Source: JAJEAD01 sp965221555
Lineage (GTDB): Bacteria > Pseudomonadota > Gammaproteobacteria > HK1
Assembly (NCBI GenBank): GCA_965221555.1
Contig: OZ244895.1
Coordinates: forward strand, 3,596,001-3,660,000
Length of the DNA: 64,000 bases
Reading direction: 5' to 3'
The notes beneath the pieces were generated by a model. The model made no database searches, had not been told where the DNA came from, and was given only the letters and a program-made list of their open reading frames with translations. This document shows positions 8,397 through 16,399 of this stretch, piece after piece (the first letter of the stretch is position 1; each line of letters starts with the position of its first letter). The position numbers were made by a program, and so were the translations under genes.

Positions 8397-9161
8397 ATGG
8401 CAAGAAGAGCAATAGCGACATTGATTCTGGCACTCGCGTTCGCAACGAACGCCATCGCCGAGAAGGTGCTGGTCGGCACCGAGGCCGCCTACGAGCCCTT
8501 TGCCTACAAGACCGCCGACGGCGAGCTCGTCGGCTTCGACATCGACTTCACCTACGCGCTTTGCGAGGAGATGAAGGTGGAGTGCGAGATCATCGAGCAG
8601 GACTGGGACGGTCTCATCCCCGGGCTGCTGGCGAAGAAGTACGACGTGATCATCGCCTCGATGAGCATCACCGAAGAGCGCATGAAGGTCATCGACTTCG
8701 CCGGTCCCTACTACCGGGCACCGGCCCGCTTCTACGCCCTGAAGGGCAGCGGACTCACCGACACGAAAGACAGCCTGGCGGGCCGAAAGATCGGCGTGCT
8801 GCGGGCCACGACGCTCGAGAAGTTCGTCAGCAAGCACTATCCCGACGCCGATCTTCGCACCTACCCCACGCAGGAGGAGGTGTACCTCGACCTCGCGGCG
8901 CGGCGCCTCGATGCCGGATTCGCATCCGCTCCGGCGGTGGAACTCGGCTTCCTCAACAAGGAGGCGGGAAAGGACTTCGAGTTCATCGGGGGCACCCACT
9001 ACGACGAGGAGCTCTTCGGTGTCGGCACCGGGATAGCGCTGCGCCAGGGCGACCCCGCGTTGAAGGATCGGATGAACGCGGCGATCAAGGCGATTCGCGA
9101 GAACGGCGTGTACAAGTCGATCAACGACAAGTACTTCACTTTCGACATCTACGGTTTCTGA
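8397..9161 (+). CDS. Polar amino-acid ABC transporter substrate-binding protein (family 3)
   Basis: A 254-residue periplasmic binding protein with a signal peptide cut after about residue 21 (LALAFATNAIA|EKVLVG). Family-3 landmarks are AAYEPFAYKTADGELVGF, then the acidic GFDIDFTYAL, IIASMSITEERMKVIDF and GPYYRAPARFY, as in the Lys/Arg/Orn and His binding proteins. AAAGGAGG precedes the ATG. Two permease genes follow on the same strand, with a stable hairpin in the gap. It captures an amino acid or opine-like solute; the exact ligand cannot be told from sequence. Confidence 0.92.
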   Translation: MARRAIATLILALAFATNAIAEKVLVGTEAAYEPFAYKTADGELVGFDIDFTYALCEEMKVECEIIEQDWDGLIPGLLAKKYDVIIASMSITEERMKVIDFAGPYYRAPARFYALKGSGLTDTKDSLAGRKIGVLRATTLEKFVSKHYPDADLRTYPTQEEVYLDLAARRLDAGFASAPAVELGFLNKEAGKDFEFIGGTHYDEELFGVGTGIALRQGDPALKDRMNAAIKAIRENGVYKSINDKYFTFDIYGF

Positions 9162-9179
9162 GTCGGAGAGAAGCGCATC

Positions 9180-9204
9180 GGGAGCCTCGGCCCGCGAGGC
9201 TCCC
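9180..9204 (+). other. Intercistronic hairpin between binding protein and permease genes
   Basis: GGGAGCCTCG (9180-9189) pairs perfectly with CGAGGCTCCC (9195-9204) across a 5-nt loop. No T-run follows. Hairpins in this position in ABC operons stabilise the abundant binding-protein message or cause partial termination before the permease genes. Confidence 0.6.
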
Positions 9205-9298
9205 GGGCGCGTAGCGCCGCGTGATGTGCCGCAAGCGTCCTGATCCCATCCGCGAAGGCCCGCACCCCGGGGCCTCGACACGCTGACATCGCTTCCCG

Positions 9299-9988
9299 GT
9301 GACCGAGCTCCTGGCTTACTTCCCGCAGGTTCTCGGCGGCGTCTGGCTCACGGTGTCGCTGGCTCTGTGCTCGATCCTGCTGACCTCGCTGCTGGGCGCC
9401 GGCGCGGCCGCGGCCAAGCTGTCGCGGTCTCGTTCCCTTGCCGGGTTCGCCGACGCATACACCGGCATCGTTCGGGGCCTGCCGGAGCTCGTGCTGATGC
9501 TGCTCATCTACTTCGGCGGTCAGATGCTGCTCAACGACGTGGGGGAGATGACCGGCTGGTGGGAGCGCCTGGAGCTCAGCGCATTCGCCTCCGCGGTACT
9601 GGCCCTCGGCTTCGTGTTCGGCTCTTACGCCGCGGAGACGTTCCGCGGCGCCTACCTCGCAATCTCGTCGGGCCAGCGCGACGCGGCCCGCGCTCTTGGG
9701 TTGAGCGCATGGCAGACCTTTCGGCTGGTCCTGGGGCGCCAGTTCGTGATCCACGCTCTGCCGAGCTTCCGCAACAACTTCCTCGTGCTCCTGAAGGCGA
9801 CCGCCTTCGCCTCGGTGCTGGGACTGCACGACATGGTCTACCGGGCGAACGTGGCCGGGCGCGCCACCCACGAGCCCTTCGTCTTTCTCACCCTGGTGGC
9901 GTTGGTGTACTTCGCCCTGGCGCTCCTGTCCGAGCGCGGGTTCTCGGCGATGCTGCGCTGGGCCGAGCGTGGCTGGCGGACTTCCTGA
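9299..9988 (+). CDS. Polar amino-acid ABC transporter permease (HisQ type)
   Basis: A 229-residue inner-membrane permease. It opens with a membrane segment (GGVWLTVSLALCSILLTSLLG), and the EAA-type cytoplasmic loop reads SSGQRDAARALGLSAWQTF, the contact site for the ABC ATPase. RGLPELVLMLLIYFGG is typical of the HisQ/ArtQ side. The start is GTG at 9299, with no strong Shine-Dalgarno visible. It forms the channel together with the next permease. Confidence 0.9.
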   Translation: MTELLAYFPQVLGGVWLTVSLALCSILLTSLLGAGAAAAKLSRSRSLAGFADAYTGIVRGLPELVLMLLIYFGGQMLLNDVGEMTGWWERLELSAFASAVLALGFVFGSYAAETFRGAYLAISSGQRDAARALGLSAWQTFRLVLGRQFVIHALPSFRNNFLVLLKATAFASVLGLHDMVYRANVAGRATHEPFVFLTLVALVYFALALLSERGFSAMLRWAERGWRTS

Positions 9989-9989
9989 C

Positions 9990-10676
9990 GTGCAGATCGA
10001 CCTCATCGTCGAGAACTGGATGCTCTTCTACTCGGGGGTGAAGACCACCCTCATGCTGATCGTGATCGTCTTCGCGTCGAGCTTCGCCATCGCGCTGCCG
10101 CTCGCGGTGCTGAGAGCATACGAGATAGCGGGCGTGCGCTGGGTCATCCACGGGTACACGCGGGTGGTTCGCGGTACTCCACTGCTCGTGCAGGTCTACA
10201 TCATCTACTACGGCCTGGGCCAGTTCGGATTCATTCGCGACACGCCGCTATGGGTGGTGCTCAGCGAGGCGATGTACTGTCTCATTCTCGGGCTGATCCT
10301 CAACAACACGGCATACCTCGTCGAGATACTGAGGGGCGCGATACGCGAGGTTCCGGCCGGGATCGTGGAAGCGGGCAAGGCGATGGGCATGAATCGCATC
10401 CAGACCCTGCTGCTGGTCGTCCTGCCGATCGCGGTGCGGCGCTCCCTCCCGGCACTTTCGAACGAGGTGATCTTCGTGCTGCACGCCACCGCGGTGGCAA
10501 GCACCATCACCATCGTGGACATTCTCGGGGCGGGACGTGCACTCAACGGCACCTACTACGTCGCCTACGAGGGATTCATTACCGCCGCGGTGCTCTACAT
10601 TCTCGTCACCTATTCGATCTCGTGGCTCTTTCGCCGGCTGGAACGCCGCTACCTGACGCCGCTCGCGATGAGCTGA
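9990..10676 (+). CDS. Polar amino-acid ABC transporter permease (HisM type)
   Basis: A 228-residue permease paired with the preceding one. GVKTTLMLIVIVFASSFAIA opens the membrane domain, RGTPLLVQVYIIYYGLGQFG is the family pattern, and the EAA loop is REVPAGIVEAGKAMGMNRIQ. The start chosen is the GTG at 9990, one base after the upstream stop; an in-frame GTG at 9969 would overlap. No ATPase gene follows, so the complex must borrow one, perhaps that at 34 kb. A CCGGCG/CGCCGG hairpin at 10681-10696 separates it from the gamma-glutamyltransferase gene. Confidence 0.9.
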   Translation: MQIDLIVENWMLFYSGVKTTLMLIVIVFASSFAIALPLAVLRAYEIAGVRWVIHGYTRVVRGTPLLVQVYIIYYGLGQFGFIRDTPLWVVLSEAMYCLILGLILNNTAYLVEILRGAIREVPAGIVEAGKAMGMNRIQTLLLVVLPIAVRRSLPALSNEVIFVLHATAVASTITIVDILGAGRALNGTYYVAYEGFITAAVLYILVTYSISWLFRRLERRYLTPLAMS

Positions 10677-10734
10677 GGCCCCGGCGCAGACGCCGGAAAG
10701 GCCGTCCGGCCGCGGGCGAAGGAGAGAATTGACC

Positions 10735-12348
10735 ATGACCTGGTTCCGGTCGCGGCGCTCGGCGGTCACCGCCCGGCGCGGCATCGTCGCCACCAGTCAG
10801 CCGATTGCGGCGCAGGTGGGGCTGCGCGTGTTGATGGAAGGCGGGCACGCGGTCGACGCCGCGGTGGCGACCTCGGCCGCGCTCGGCGTGGTCGAGCCTC
10901 ACATGACGGGGATCGGGGGCGACCTGTTCGCGCTGGTGTGGGACGAAGGCAGGCACGAGATCGCGGCCCTGAATGCGAGCGGGCGGGCGGGACGTGACGC
11001 CAGCATCGAGACGCTCAAAGGGCGCGGTTTCGATTGCATGCCCGCACACGGGGAAGGCGTTGGCGCGTCGGTGACGGTCCCGGGAGCGGTGGACGGATGG
11101 ACCGAGCTGCTCGCGCGCTACGGCCGCATGGAGCTTGCGGATCTGCTCGCCCCCGCCATCGAGCTGGCGCGCAGCGGGTTCGTGGTACCCGAGGTGATCG
11201 CGACCGCCTGGCGCGATGCCGAAGCGATGCTGAGGAGGCTGCCGTCGGGCGCCGAAGTGCTCGCCAACGGCCGGGCTCCGGGCTTCGCAGAGGTGATGCG
11301 GCTCCCGACGCTCGCAGGCACCCTGCGCGAGATCGCCGAAGGAGGCAGGGACGCCTTCTACGAAGGAGCCCTCGCTTCCCGCACCGCGGAGTTCGTGAGC
11401 CAGCACGGCGGCTGCCTGAGCCCGGCGGACTTCGCCTCCCATTGCTCCACGTGGGACGACCCCATCCGCACCGACTATCGCGACGTGACGGTGTGGGAAT
11501 GTCCGCCGAACGGCCAGGGCCTGGCGGCGCTCCTGGCTCTTAACATCGCGGAAGGCTTCGACCTCGGCGCCATGGGTCCGCAGAGCGCGGATTGGTACCA
11601 TCATCTGATCGAGGCCATGCGGCTCGCGTTCGCGGACGCGTTTCGCTACGTCGCCGACCCCGCGCGGGTGCGCGTGCCGGTACGGGAGCTGCTCTCCAAG
11701 GCGTACGCCGGGCGGCGCCGGGCATCGGTCCGGCCCGGGCGGGCGATGGTGGAGGTCGATTTCGGCGATCCCGGCGGGGCGAGCGACACCGTCTACCTGA
11801 CGGTGGTGGACGCCGCGGGCAACGCCTGCTCCCTGATCAGCAGCCTCTACGCGGACTTCGGGAGCGGACTGGTGGTGCCCGGCACGGGGATGGTGATGCA
11901 GAACCGAGGCGCGAACTTCTCGCTCGATCCCGCTCATCCCAACGCCCTCGCCGGCGGCAAGCGTCCCTACCACACGATCATCCCGGCGCTCGCCACGCGC
12001 GGCGGCGAGCTGTGGCTAAGCTTCGGAGTGATGGGAGGGTTCCAGCAGCCCCAGGGACACCTGCAGGTCCTCTCGAACCTGGTCGACTTCGGAATGGATC
12101 CGCAGCACGCGCTGGACGCGCTGCGATTTCGCATCGACGTCACCGGGGGCGGTGAGGTCGGGCTGGAGGCGGGGATTGCCCCGGACGTGGCGAAGGCGCT
12201 CGAGCAGCGCGGCCACCGGGTGCGCATCGTCGACGGCTACGAGCGTTCCTTCTTCGGCGGCGGTCAGATCATCGCCCGGAATCCGCGAAGCGGCGCCCTC
12301 GTCGCGGGCTCCGAGCCGCGCTGCGACGGCGCGGCGGTGGGCTGGTGA
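10735..12348 (+). CDS. Gamma-glutamyltransferase-like Ntn hydrolase
   Basis: A 537-residue gamma-glutamyltranspeptidase-family protein. It opens with MVATSQP-like sequence (IVATSQPIAAQVGLRVLMEG), followed by GGHAVDAAVATSAALGVVEP and MTGIGGDLFALVWD. The autocatalytic Thr is probably Thr352 in ASDTVYLTVVD, starting the small subunit. No signal peptide is evident, unlike exported GGT, so it may act in the cytoplasm on gamma-glutamyl or related amides. GGAGAG lies 8 nt before the ATG at 10735. Its position behind an amino-acid ABC operon suggests processing of the imported compound. Confidence 0.88.
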   Translation: MTWFRSRRSAVTARRGIVATSQPIAAQVGLRVLMEGGHAVDAAVATSAALGVVEPHMTGIGGDLFALVWDEGRHEIAALNASGRAGRDASIETLKGRGFDCMPAHGEGVGASVTVPGAVDGWTELLARYGRMELADLLAPAIELARSGFVVPEVIATAWRDAEAMLRRLPSGAEVLANGRAPGFAEVMRLPTLAGTLREIAEGGRDAFYEGALASRTAEFVSQHGGCLSPADFASHCSTWDDPIRTDYRDVTVWECPPNGQGLAALLALNIAEGFDLGAMGPQSADWYHHLIEAMRLAFADAFRYVADPARVRVPVRELLSKAYAGRRRASVRPGRAMVEVDFGDPGGASDTVYLTVVDAAGNACSLISSLYADFGSGLVVPGTGMVMQNRGANFSLDPAHPNALAGGKRPYHTIIPALATRGGELWLSFGVMGGFQQPQGHLQVLSNLVDFGMDPQHALDALRFRIDVTGGGEVGLEAGIAPDVAKALEQRGHRVRIVDGYERSFFGGGQIIARNPRSGALVAGSEPRCDGAAVGW

Positions 12349-12463
12349 GGAGGACGCGATCGGTTGTCCCCGCCTCCGGCGCCGCCGCGCGAGGGGACGA
12401 CTCTGGATCTCCGAGGTCACGACCGCCTCGCGCGGCGAACCGGTGTGCAATTCGGGCTGGCCC

Positions 12464-12563
12464 GGATGTTTCACCGATTCTGGCCGCTTCGGGCGCCAAG
12501 ATGCCGTGATAGTGGCACGAACCCGCCCCGACCGGTGAAATGTCACGATCGGTGAAATGTCAC
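12464..12563 (+). repeat. Dispersed palindromic element with core deleted, duplicated right end (copy 2)
   Basis: The left end GGATGTTTCACCGATT starts at 12464 and runs through CGCCAAGATGCCGTGATAG. The core is missing, and the right end CGGTGAAATGTCACG occurs twice at 12533 and 12550 with a 17-bp period. It lies between the GGT gene and the vapBC promoter; the second right end touches the promoter region. Confidence 0.7.
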
Positions 12564-12579
12564 GCTTGAGCTTGGTGGA

Positions 12580-12594
12580 ACACTATACTAGTGT
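12580..12594 (+). promoter_or_regulatory. vapBC promoter/operator palindrome
   Basis: ACACTA-TAC-TAGTGT is a perfect 15-bp palindrome whose centre contains TATACT (12584-12589), a good -10 box. No convincing -35 lies at the right distance, as is common for autoregulated toxin-antitoxin promoters. Further partial palindromes (GTGC-ACGAA-GCAC) follow. Placement 35 nt before the antitoxin start fits antitoxin binding and also argues against a start at 12557, which would be upstream of the promoter. Confidence 0.55.
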
Positions 12595-12628
12595 GCACGA
12601 AGCACGTGTACACGCACCCCGAGAGACC

Positions 12629-12850
12629 GTGAAGAACATCACCTTCAGTGCCGACGAGGCCATGCTCCAGGAGGCTCGCCGGCTGGCGGCGGCCGAACAC
12701 ACCACCCTCAACGAGAAGTTTCGACTCTGGTTGGGAGACTATGTGGGGCGGCGCCGGCGGGCGACCCGCGCGATGCGAACCGTACGCGAGCTGGGAGGGA
12801 GGCTGCGGGTTGGCGCGAAGCTGACACGAGACGAGATGAATGAGCGCTGA
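12629..12850 (+). CDS. vapB: VapB-type antitoxin
   Basis: A 73-residue protein starting at GTG 12629 behind GAGAG. Residues 1-40 (KNITFSADEAMLQEARRLAAAEHTTLNEKFRLWL) fit a ribbon-helix-helix DNA-binding fold; the basic, Arg-rich C-terminal half (GRRRRATRAMRT) should wrap the toxin. The stop overlaps the vapC start by 11 nt, the usual arrangement for coupled translation. Antitoxin identity rests on size, fold pattern and the PIN partner rather than on a specific family match. Confidence 0.8.
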   Translation: MKNITFSADEAMLQEARRLAAAEHTTLNEKFRLWLGDYVGRRRRATRAMRTVRELGGRLRVGAKLTRDEMNER

Positions 12851-13268
12851 GCGATTCATCGACACCAACGTCTTTATTTATCAGCTTGAGCGACTCGACC
12901 CGGCCAAGGCCGATGTGGCGGACGCGCTCATCGAAGAGGGCATCGCCCGAGGCAACGCGTGCGTCAGCTTCCAGGTGGTGCAGGAGTGCATCAACACGGC
13001 GCTTCGCAAGGCGGAGGTTCCGCTCACGGAGATGCAGATGCGCCAGTACCTCGACGACGTGCTTGTGCCGCTTTGGACGGTGTATCCGACCCCCGAGATC
13101 TATCGAAGATCGCTGGATGTACGCAGCCGCTACCAGTTCAGTTTCTTCGACTCGCTGATTCTGGCCTCGGCCATGGAAGCGGGCTGCACCACGCTCTTGA
13201 CCGAAGACCTGCAGGATGGTCAGCGAATCGAGAGCCTGGTGATTCGCAATCCCTTCATCGCGCAGTAG
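12840..13268 (+). CDS. vapC: VapC-type PIN-domain ribonuclease toxin
   Basis: A 142-residue PIN-domain protein. The acidic metal-binding residues expected in VapC are all present: Asp8 in RFIDTNVFIY, Glu49 in VVQECINTAL, Asp104 in FSFFDSLILASA and Asp123 in LLTEDLQDGQ. VapC toxins cleave tRNA or rRNA when released from VapB. Nothing indicates inactivation. A strong hairpin follows the gene. Confidence 0.92.
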   Translation: MSAERFIDTNVFIYQLERLDPAKADVADALIEEGIARGNACVSFQVVQECINTALRKAEVPLTEMQMRQYLDDVLVPLWTVYPTPEIYRRSLDVRSRYQFSFFDSLILASAMEAGCTTLLTEDLQDGQRIESLVIRNPFIAQ

Positions 13269-13285
13269 CCCTGCGCGATTGTGAT

Positions 13286-13315
13286 GCGGGCCGCCTCCGG
13301 GTGGAGGCGGCCCGC
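13286..13315. terminator. Bidirectional terminator hairpin between vapC and the peptide-binding protein gene
   Basis: GCGGGCCGCCTCC (13286-13298) pairs perfectly over 13 bp with GGAGGCGGCCCGC (13303-13315) around a GGGT loop. TTGCGTT follows on the plus strand. It lies between two convergent genes, 17 nt after vapC and 27 nt after the minus-strand stop. Confidence 0.8.
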
Positions 13316-13341
13316 TTGCGTTCAGACCGCTCGGCAAAGAC

Positions 13342-14928
13342 TCAGGCGAACCACCAGCGTTCGAGGAACTTGTAGCCGTCCATCGCCCAGTTGCCCGCCA
13401 CCTGGTCAGCGTGCATGACCTTGTCCGAGTGCGCGCTGATGTAGCTCGCAAAGAGCGGGATCACCGCACCGCCCTCGTCGCGGCAGATGAGCTGCATCTC
13501 CGCGTACATCTCTCGCCGCTTTTCCTGATCGAGTTCCGCCCGCGCCGCCTTGAGCAGCATGTTGAAGCGGTCGTGCTTCCAGTAGGTCTCGTTCCAGTTG
13601 GACTCGGCGCCGTAGGCCTGGGTGAACATCCAGTCCTCGGTGGGCCGGCCGCTCCAGAAAGAGGCGCTCCAGGGGTGTTTCAACCACACATCGGACCAGT
13701 AGCCGTCGGTAGGCATCCGGTTCGGGACGATCTCGACGCCCGCCTTTGCCGCGTGCTCCTTGTAGAGCAGGATCAGGTCCATGCATCCGGCGTAGAAGTC
13801 CGAGCCGCTCAGCTCGTGCTTGAATCCTTCCATGCCCGCTTTCTTCAGATGGAACCTCGCCCGGTCGGGGTCGTACTCGCGTTGTGGTATGTCCGCGGCA
13901 TAGAAACGGTTGGCGGGCGAGATCGGGTGGTCGTTGCCCAGAGCGCCGTAGCCGCGCAGCCATCTCTTCAGCGCGTCCTCGCGGTCGAAGGAGTACTTGA
14001 GCGCGAGGGCCAGATCGTTGTTGTCCTTGAAGGGCGCCAGATCCAGACGCATGGGGAAGGTGTAGTGCTTGGTCCCGGGAGTGTTCAGCACTTTGACCCC
14101 GTCCCGCTTCGCGAGCAGATCCGCGGTCAACGGCGGCACATCGTCGATGATGTCGAACTCTCCCGTGACCAGCCCGGTCTGGCGACTGGTGGGGTCGGAG
14201 ACCACGGTGACCTCGACCGAATCGAAGAAGGCGCGATCGTCGCGGAAGTAGTTGGGGTGGCGCTTCAGCGAGCCCCGCACCCCCGCCTCCCAGGAGTCCA
14301 GCATGTATCCCCCGGTACCGATGCCGGGCTGCACCTGGCCGTTCACGACGGGAAGGATGTAGAAGGTCTGGGCGGAGAGCGAAACGGGAAAGTCCGCGTT
14401 GCCTTCCTTCAGCGTGAAATTGACGCGGTGCGGCCCGTCCTTGCGCATGTCGGTAATCGTCTCGGCGATGGACTTGGTGGCGGACTGGGAATCCTCTCCG
14501 CGCTGCCGGTCAATCGACGCGATCACATCATCGGCGTCCAGAGTCTTCCCGTTGTGGAACTCGACCCCCTGGCGAAGGTTGAAAGTCCACTCGGTCGCGC
14601 CGGCATTCGCTTCCCAGGACTCGGCGAGATCCGGACCCAACTGCCCGTCCGGCGTGATCTCGGTGAGCTGACTGCCGATGTTGTAGAACAGCATGCCGGT
14701 GAAGGTACTCGTCAGATGGATGGGATCGAAGGAATCGGTGGTCGATCCGCCGGTCCAGCCGATGCGGGCATGGCCGCCCCGCTTCGGGGTGGATGCCTGG
14801 GCCGCCGACGAATACATCGCGGACGAAAGTCCCGTCGCCACGCCCAGCGCCGCCGTGCGCTGCATGAACTCGCGCCGGCTCAAACGTCCCTCGGATACCT
14901 GCTTCTTCAACTCGTCGAGTCGCTTCAC
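13342..14928 (-). CDS. Peptide/opine ABC transporter substrate-binding protein (family 5), Tat-exported
   Basis: A 528-residue DppA/OppA-type binding protein. The N-terminus carries a twin-arginine signal (RLSRREFMQRTAALGVATG) and a cut near SAAQA. Family-5 landmarks are LTEITPDGQLGPDLAESWE and WTFNLRQGVEFHNGKTLDADDV. The start is decided by the ribosome site: AGGAG lies 7 nt before GTG 14928, and that AGGAG would be codons 1-3 of a start at ATG 14943. No permease or ATPase gene is adjacent, so it is an orphan binding protein. Confidence 0.9.
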   Translation of the reverse strand: MKRLDELKKQVSEGRLSRREFMQRTAALGVATGLSSAMYSSAAQASTPKRGGHARIGWTGGSTTDSFDPIHLTSTFTGMLFYNIGSQLTEITPDGQLGPDLAESWEANAGATEWTFNLRQGVEFHNGKTLDADDVIASIDRQRGEDSQSATKSIAETITDMRKDGPHRVNFTLKEGNADFPVSLSAQTFYILPVVNGQVQPGIGTGGYMLDSWEAGVRGSLKRHPNYFRDDRAFFDSVEVTVVSDPTSRQTGLVTGEFDIIDDVPPLTADLLAKRDGVKVLNTPGTKHYTFPMRLDLAPFKDNNDLALALKYSFDREDALKRWLRGYGALGNDHPISPANRFYAADIPQREYDPDRARFHLKKAGMEGFKHELSGSDFYAGCMDLILLYKEHAAKAGVEIVPNRMPTDGYWSDVWLKHPWSASFWSGRPTEDWMFTQAYGAESNWNETYWKHDRFNMLLKAARAELDQEKRREMYAEMQLICRDEGGAVIPLFASYISAHSDKVMHADQVAGNWAMDGYKFLERWWFA

Positions 14929-15147
14929 TTCGTTTCTCCTCATGTACAGATGGTTGGGCGTTCAAACCCGGCTGTTGGTTCCCTTTCGAACCGGGGCTTG
15001 TGGATTACTGCTTTGCTTGCCGAACCCTCGGGCGGCGCACTCGTGTTCGGGCCGCGCCGCTCGCTGCGAACACCGCCGGCTCGATGGGGGCCGAGGCTCC
15101 GGGTACGCAGAGCGCTGAGCGGCCGTCACCAGGGACGTCATCCGGCC

Positions 15148-15984
15148 TCAGACCGGCCGGTCGCCTCCGATGGTGACCCGGTGCATGACCCGGCGGTGCT
15201 TGTCGACCTCCCCGAAGAAGTCCGGCACGGCGCGATGCAGGCTCACCCGGTTGTCCCAGACCGCGACCGCCCCCGGAGACCAGCGGAAACGGCACGTGAA
15301 CTCGGGCCGCAGGGCATGCCCACACAGAAAGTCGATGAGCGGCCTGCTTTCCTCGTCCGTCATGCCCTCGAAGCGCCGGGTGAATCCCGGGCTCACGAAC
15401 AGGGACTTGCGACCGGTGACGGGGTGGGTACGGACCACCGGGTGCGAGGCGGCCATGGGCTCGCCCTGCTTCCCGGTCATCGCACCGGGAGTCGAGTAGT
15501 TGGCGGGCGAACCCGACTCGTTGATCGCGCGCAGTCCCGAAAGCGTCTGCTTGAGTCCGTCGGACAGGGTCTCGTAGGCGAGGTACATGTTCGCGAACAC
15601 GGTATCGCCGCCGTAGGGAGGGATCTCGAGCGCGTAGAGGCTCGCGCCCATCGGCGGCTCCTCCAGGAACATGAGATCGGAGTGGAACTTGCTGTCCCAG
15701 TTGTAGGGCTCCCCCGGGGACCGGACGATCTCGATGATCTCGGGGAAGTCTTCGAGCCCCTTGGTGAAGGGATGCTCGATCTGGGGACCGAAATTGCCCG
15801 CGAAAGCGTGGTGCTCGGCACAGGTGAGCTTCTGACCCCGGAAAAAGATCACCAGATGTTCGTGGAGGGCATCGAGCACCTCGTCGTGAACCGCCGCGGG
15901 CAAGGGCCGAGACAGATCCGGACCATCGACCTCCGCTCCCAGCGCCCCGGCGAGCGGGCTGACTTCGATGTGTTGATAGCTCAC
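15148..15984 (-). CDS. TauD/TfdA-family Fe(II)/2-oxoglutarate dioxygenase
   Basis: A 278-residue dioxygenase. The facial triad is His101 and Asp103 in SKFHSDLMF and His250 in RVSLHRAVPDFF, with Arg264 or Arg265 for 2-oxoglutarate. Family members release sulfite from taurine or hydroxylate carnitine precursors, phenoxyacids and others. The start is GTG 15984 with GGGGAGG upstream. It is divergent from the Rieske oxygenase gene across 415 nt, which may indicate a shared oxidative pathway. Confidence 0.9.
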   Translation of the reverse strand: MSYQHIEVSPLAGALGAEVDGPDLSRPLPAAVHDEVLDALHEHLVIFFRGQKLTCAEHHAFAGNFGPQIEHPFTKGLEDFPEIIEIVRSPGEPYNWDSKFHSDLMFLEEPPMGASLYALEIPPYGGDTVFANMYLAYETLSDGLKQTLSGLRAINESGSPANYSTPGAMTGKQGEPMAASHPVVRTHPVTGRKSLFVSPGFTRRFEGMTDEESRPLIDFLCGHALRPEFTCRFRWSPGAVAVWDNRVSLHRAVPDFFGEVDKHRRVMHRVTIGGDRPV

Positions 15985-16399
15985 TTGCGTCGACCTCCCC
16001 GATGAAGCGCCAAGAGACCCTTCCCCGCACACCCCCGCAATCATCGCTCTACGCAACCCGCCGGCACAAGATCCCCCGCCCCGCACCGGCGATGCACTCC
16101 GATGCGCTCGCCCTCGCCCTCTGGCCCGCCGCCGGCACCGGGCTCCCGCCGCGCACCGGCAACTCTAACTTTGGCGCCTGGTCCCACGCTCGGGAGCAAT
16201 CCGCCGCCCCGATTCGACTCCATCCGGGTCGGGTCGACCGCAAGACCCGTTGCGTGCACGCGGCGGCAGGCCAGTGAGAACTGCCGCACCGGCCGGCGGC
16301 ACCGGCTTGCAGAGCGCCTGCCCCGGGCAGCCAACCCGCTTTACCTCGCGGCGGAATCTCGCACACACTCGGGGCACGAGCGGGCCAGGAGGAGCGCCG
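15985..16399. other. Non-coding gap between divergent oxygenase genes
   Basis: A 415-nt GC-rich divergent intergenic region. It must hold the promoters for the TauD-type gene (minus) and the Rieske gene (plus). I see no convincing -35/-10 pair, inverted repeat or dispersed-repeat copy in it. Confidence 0.5.
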
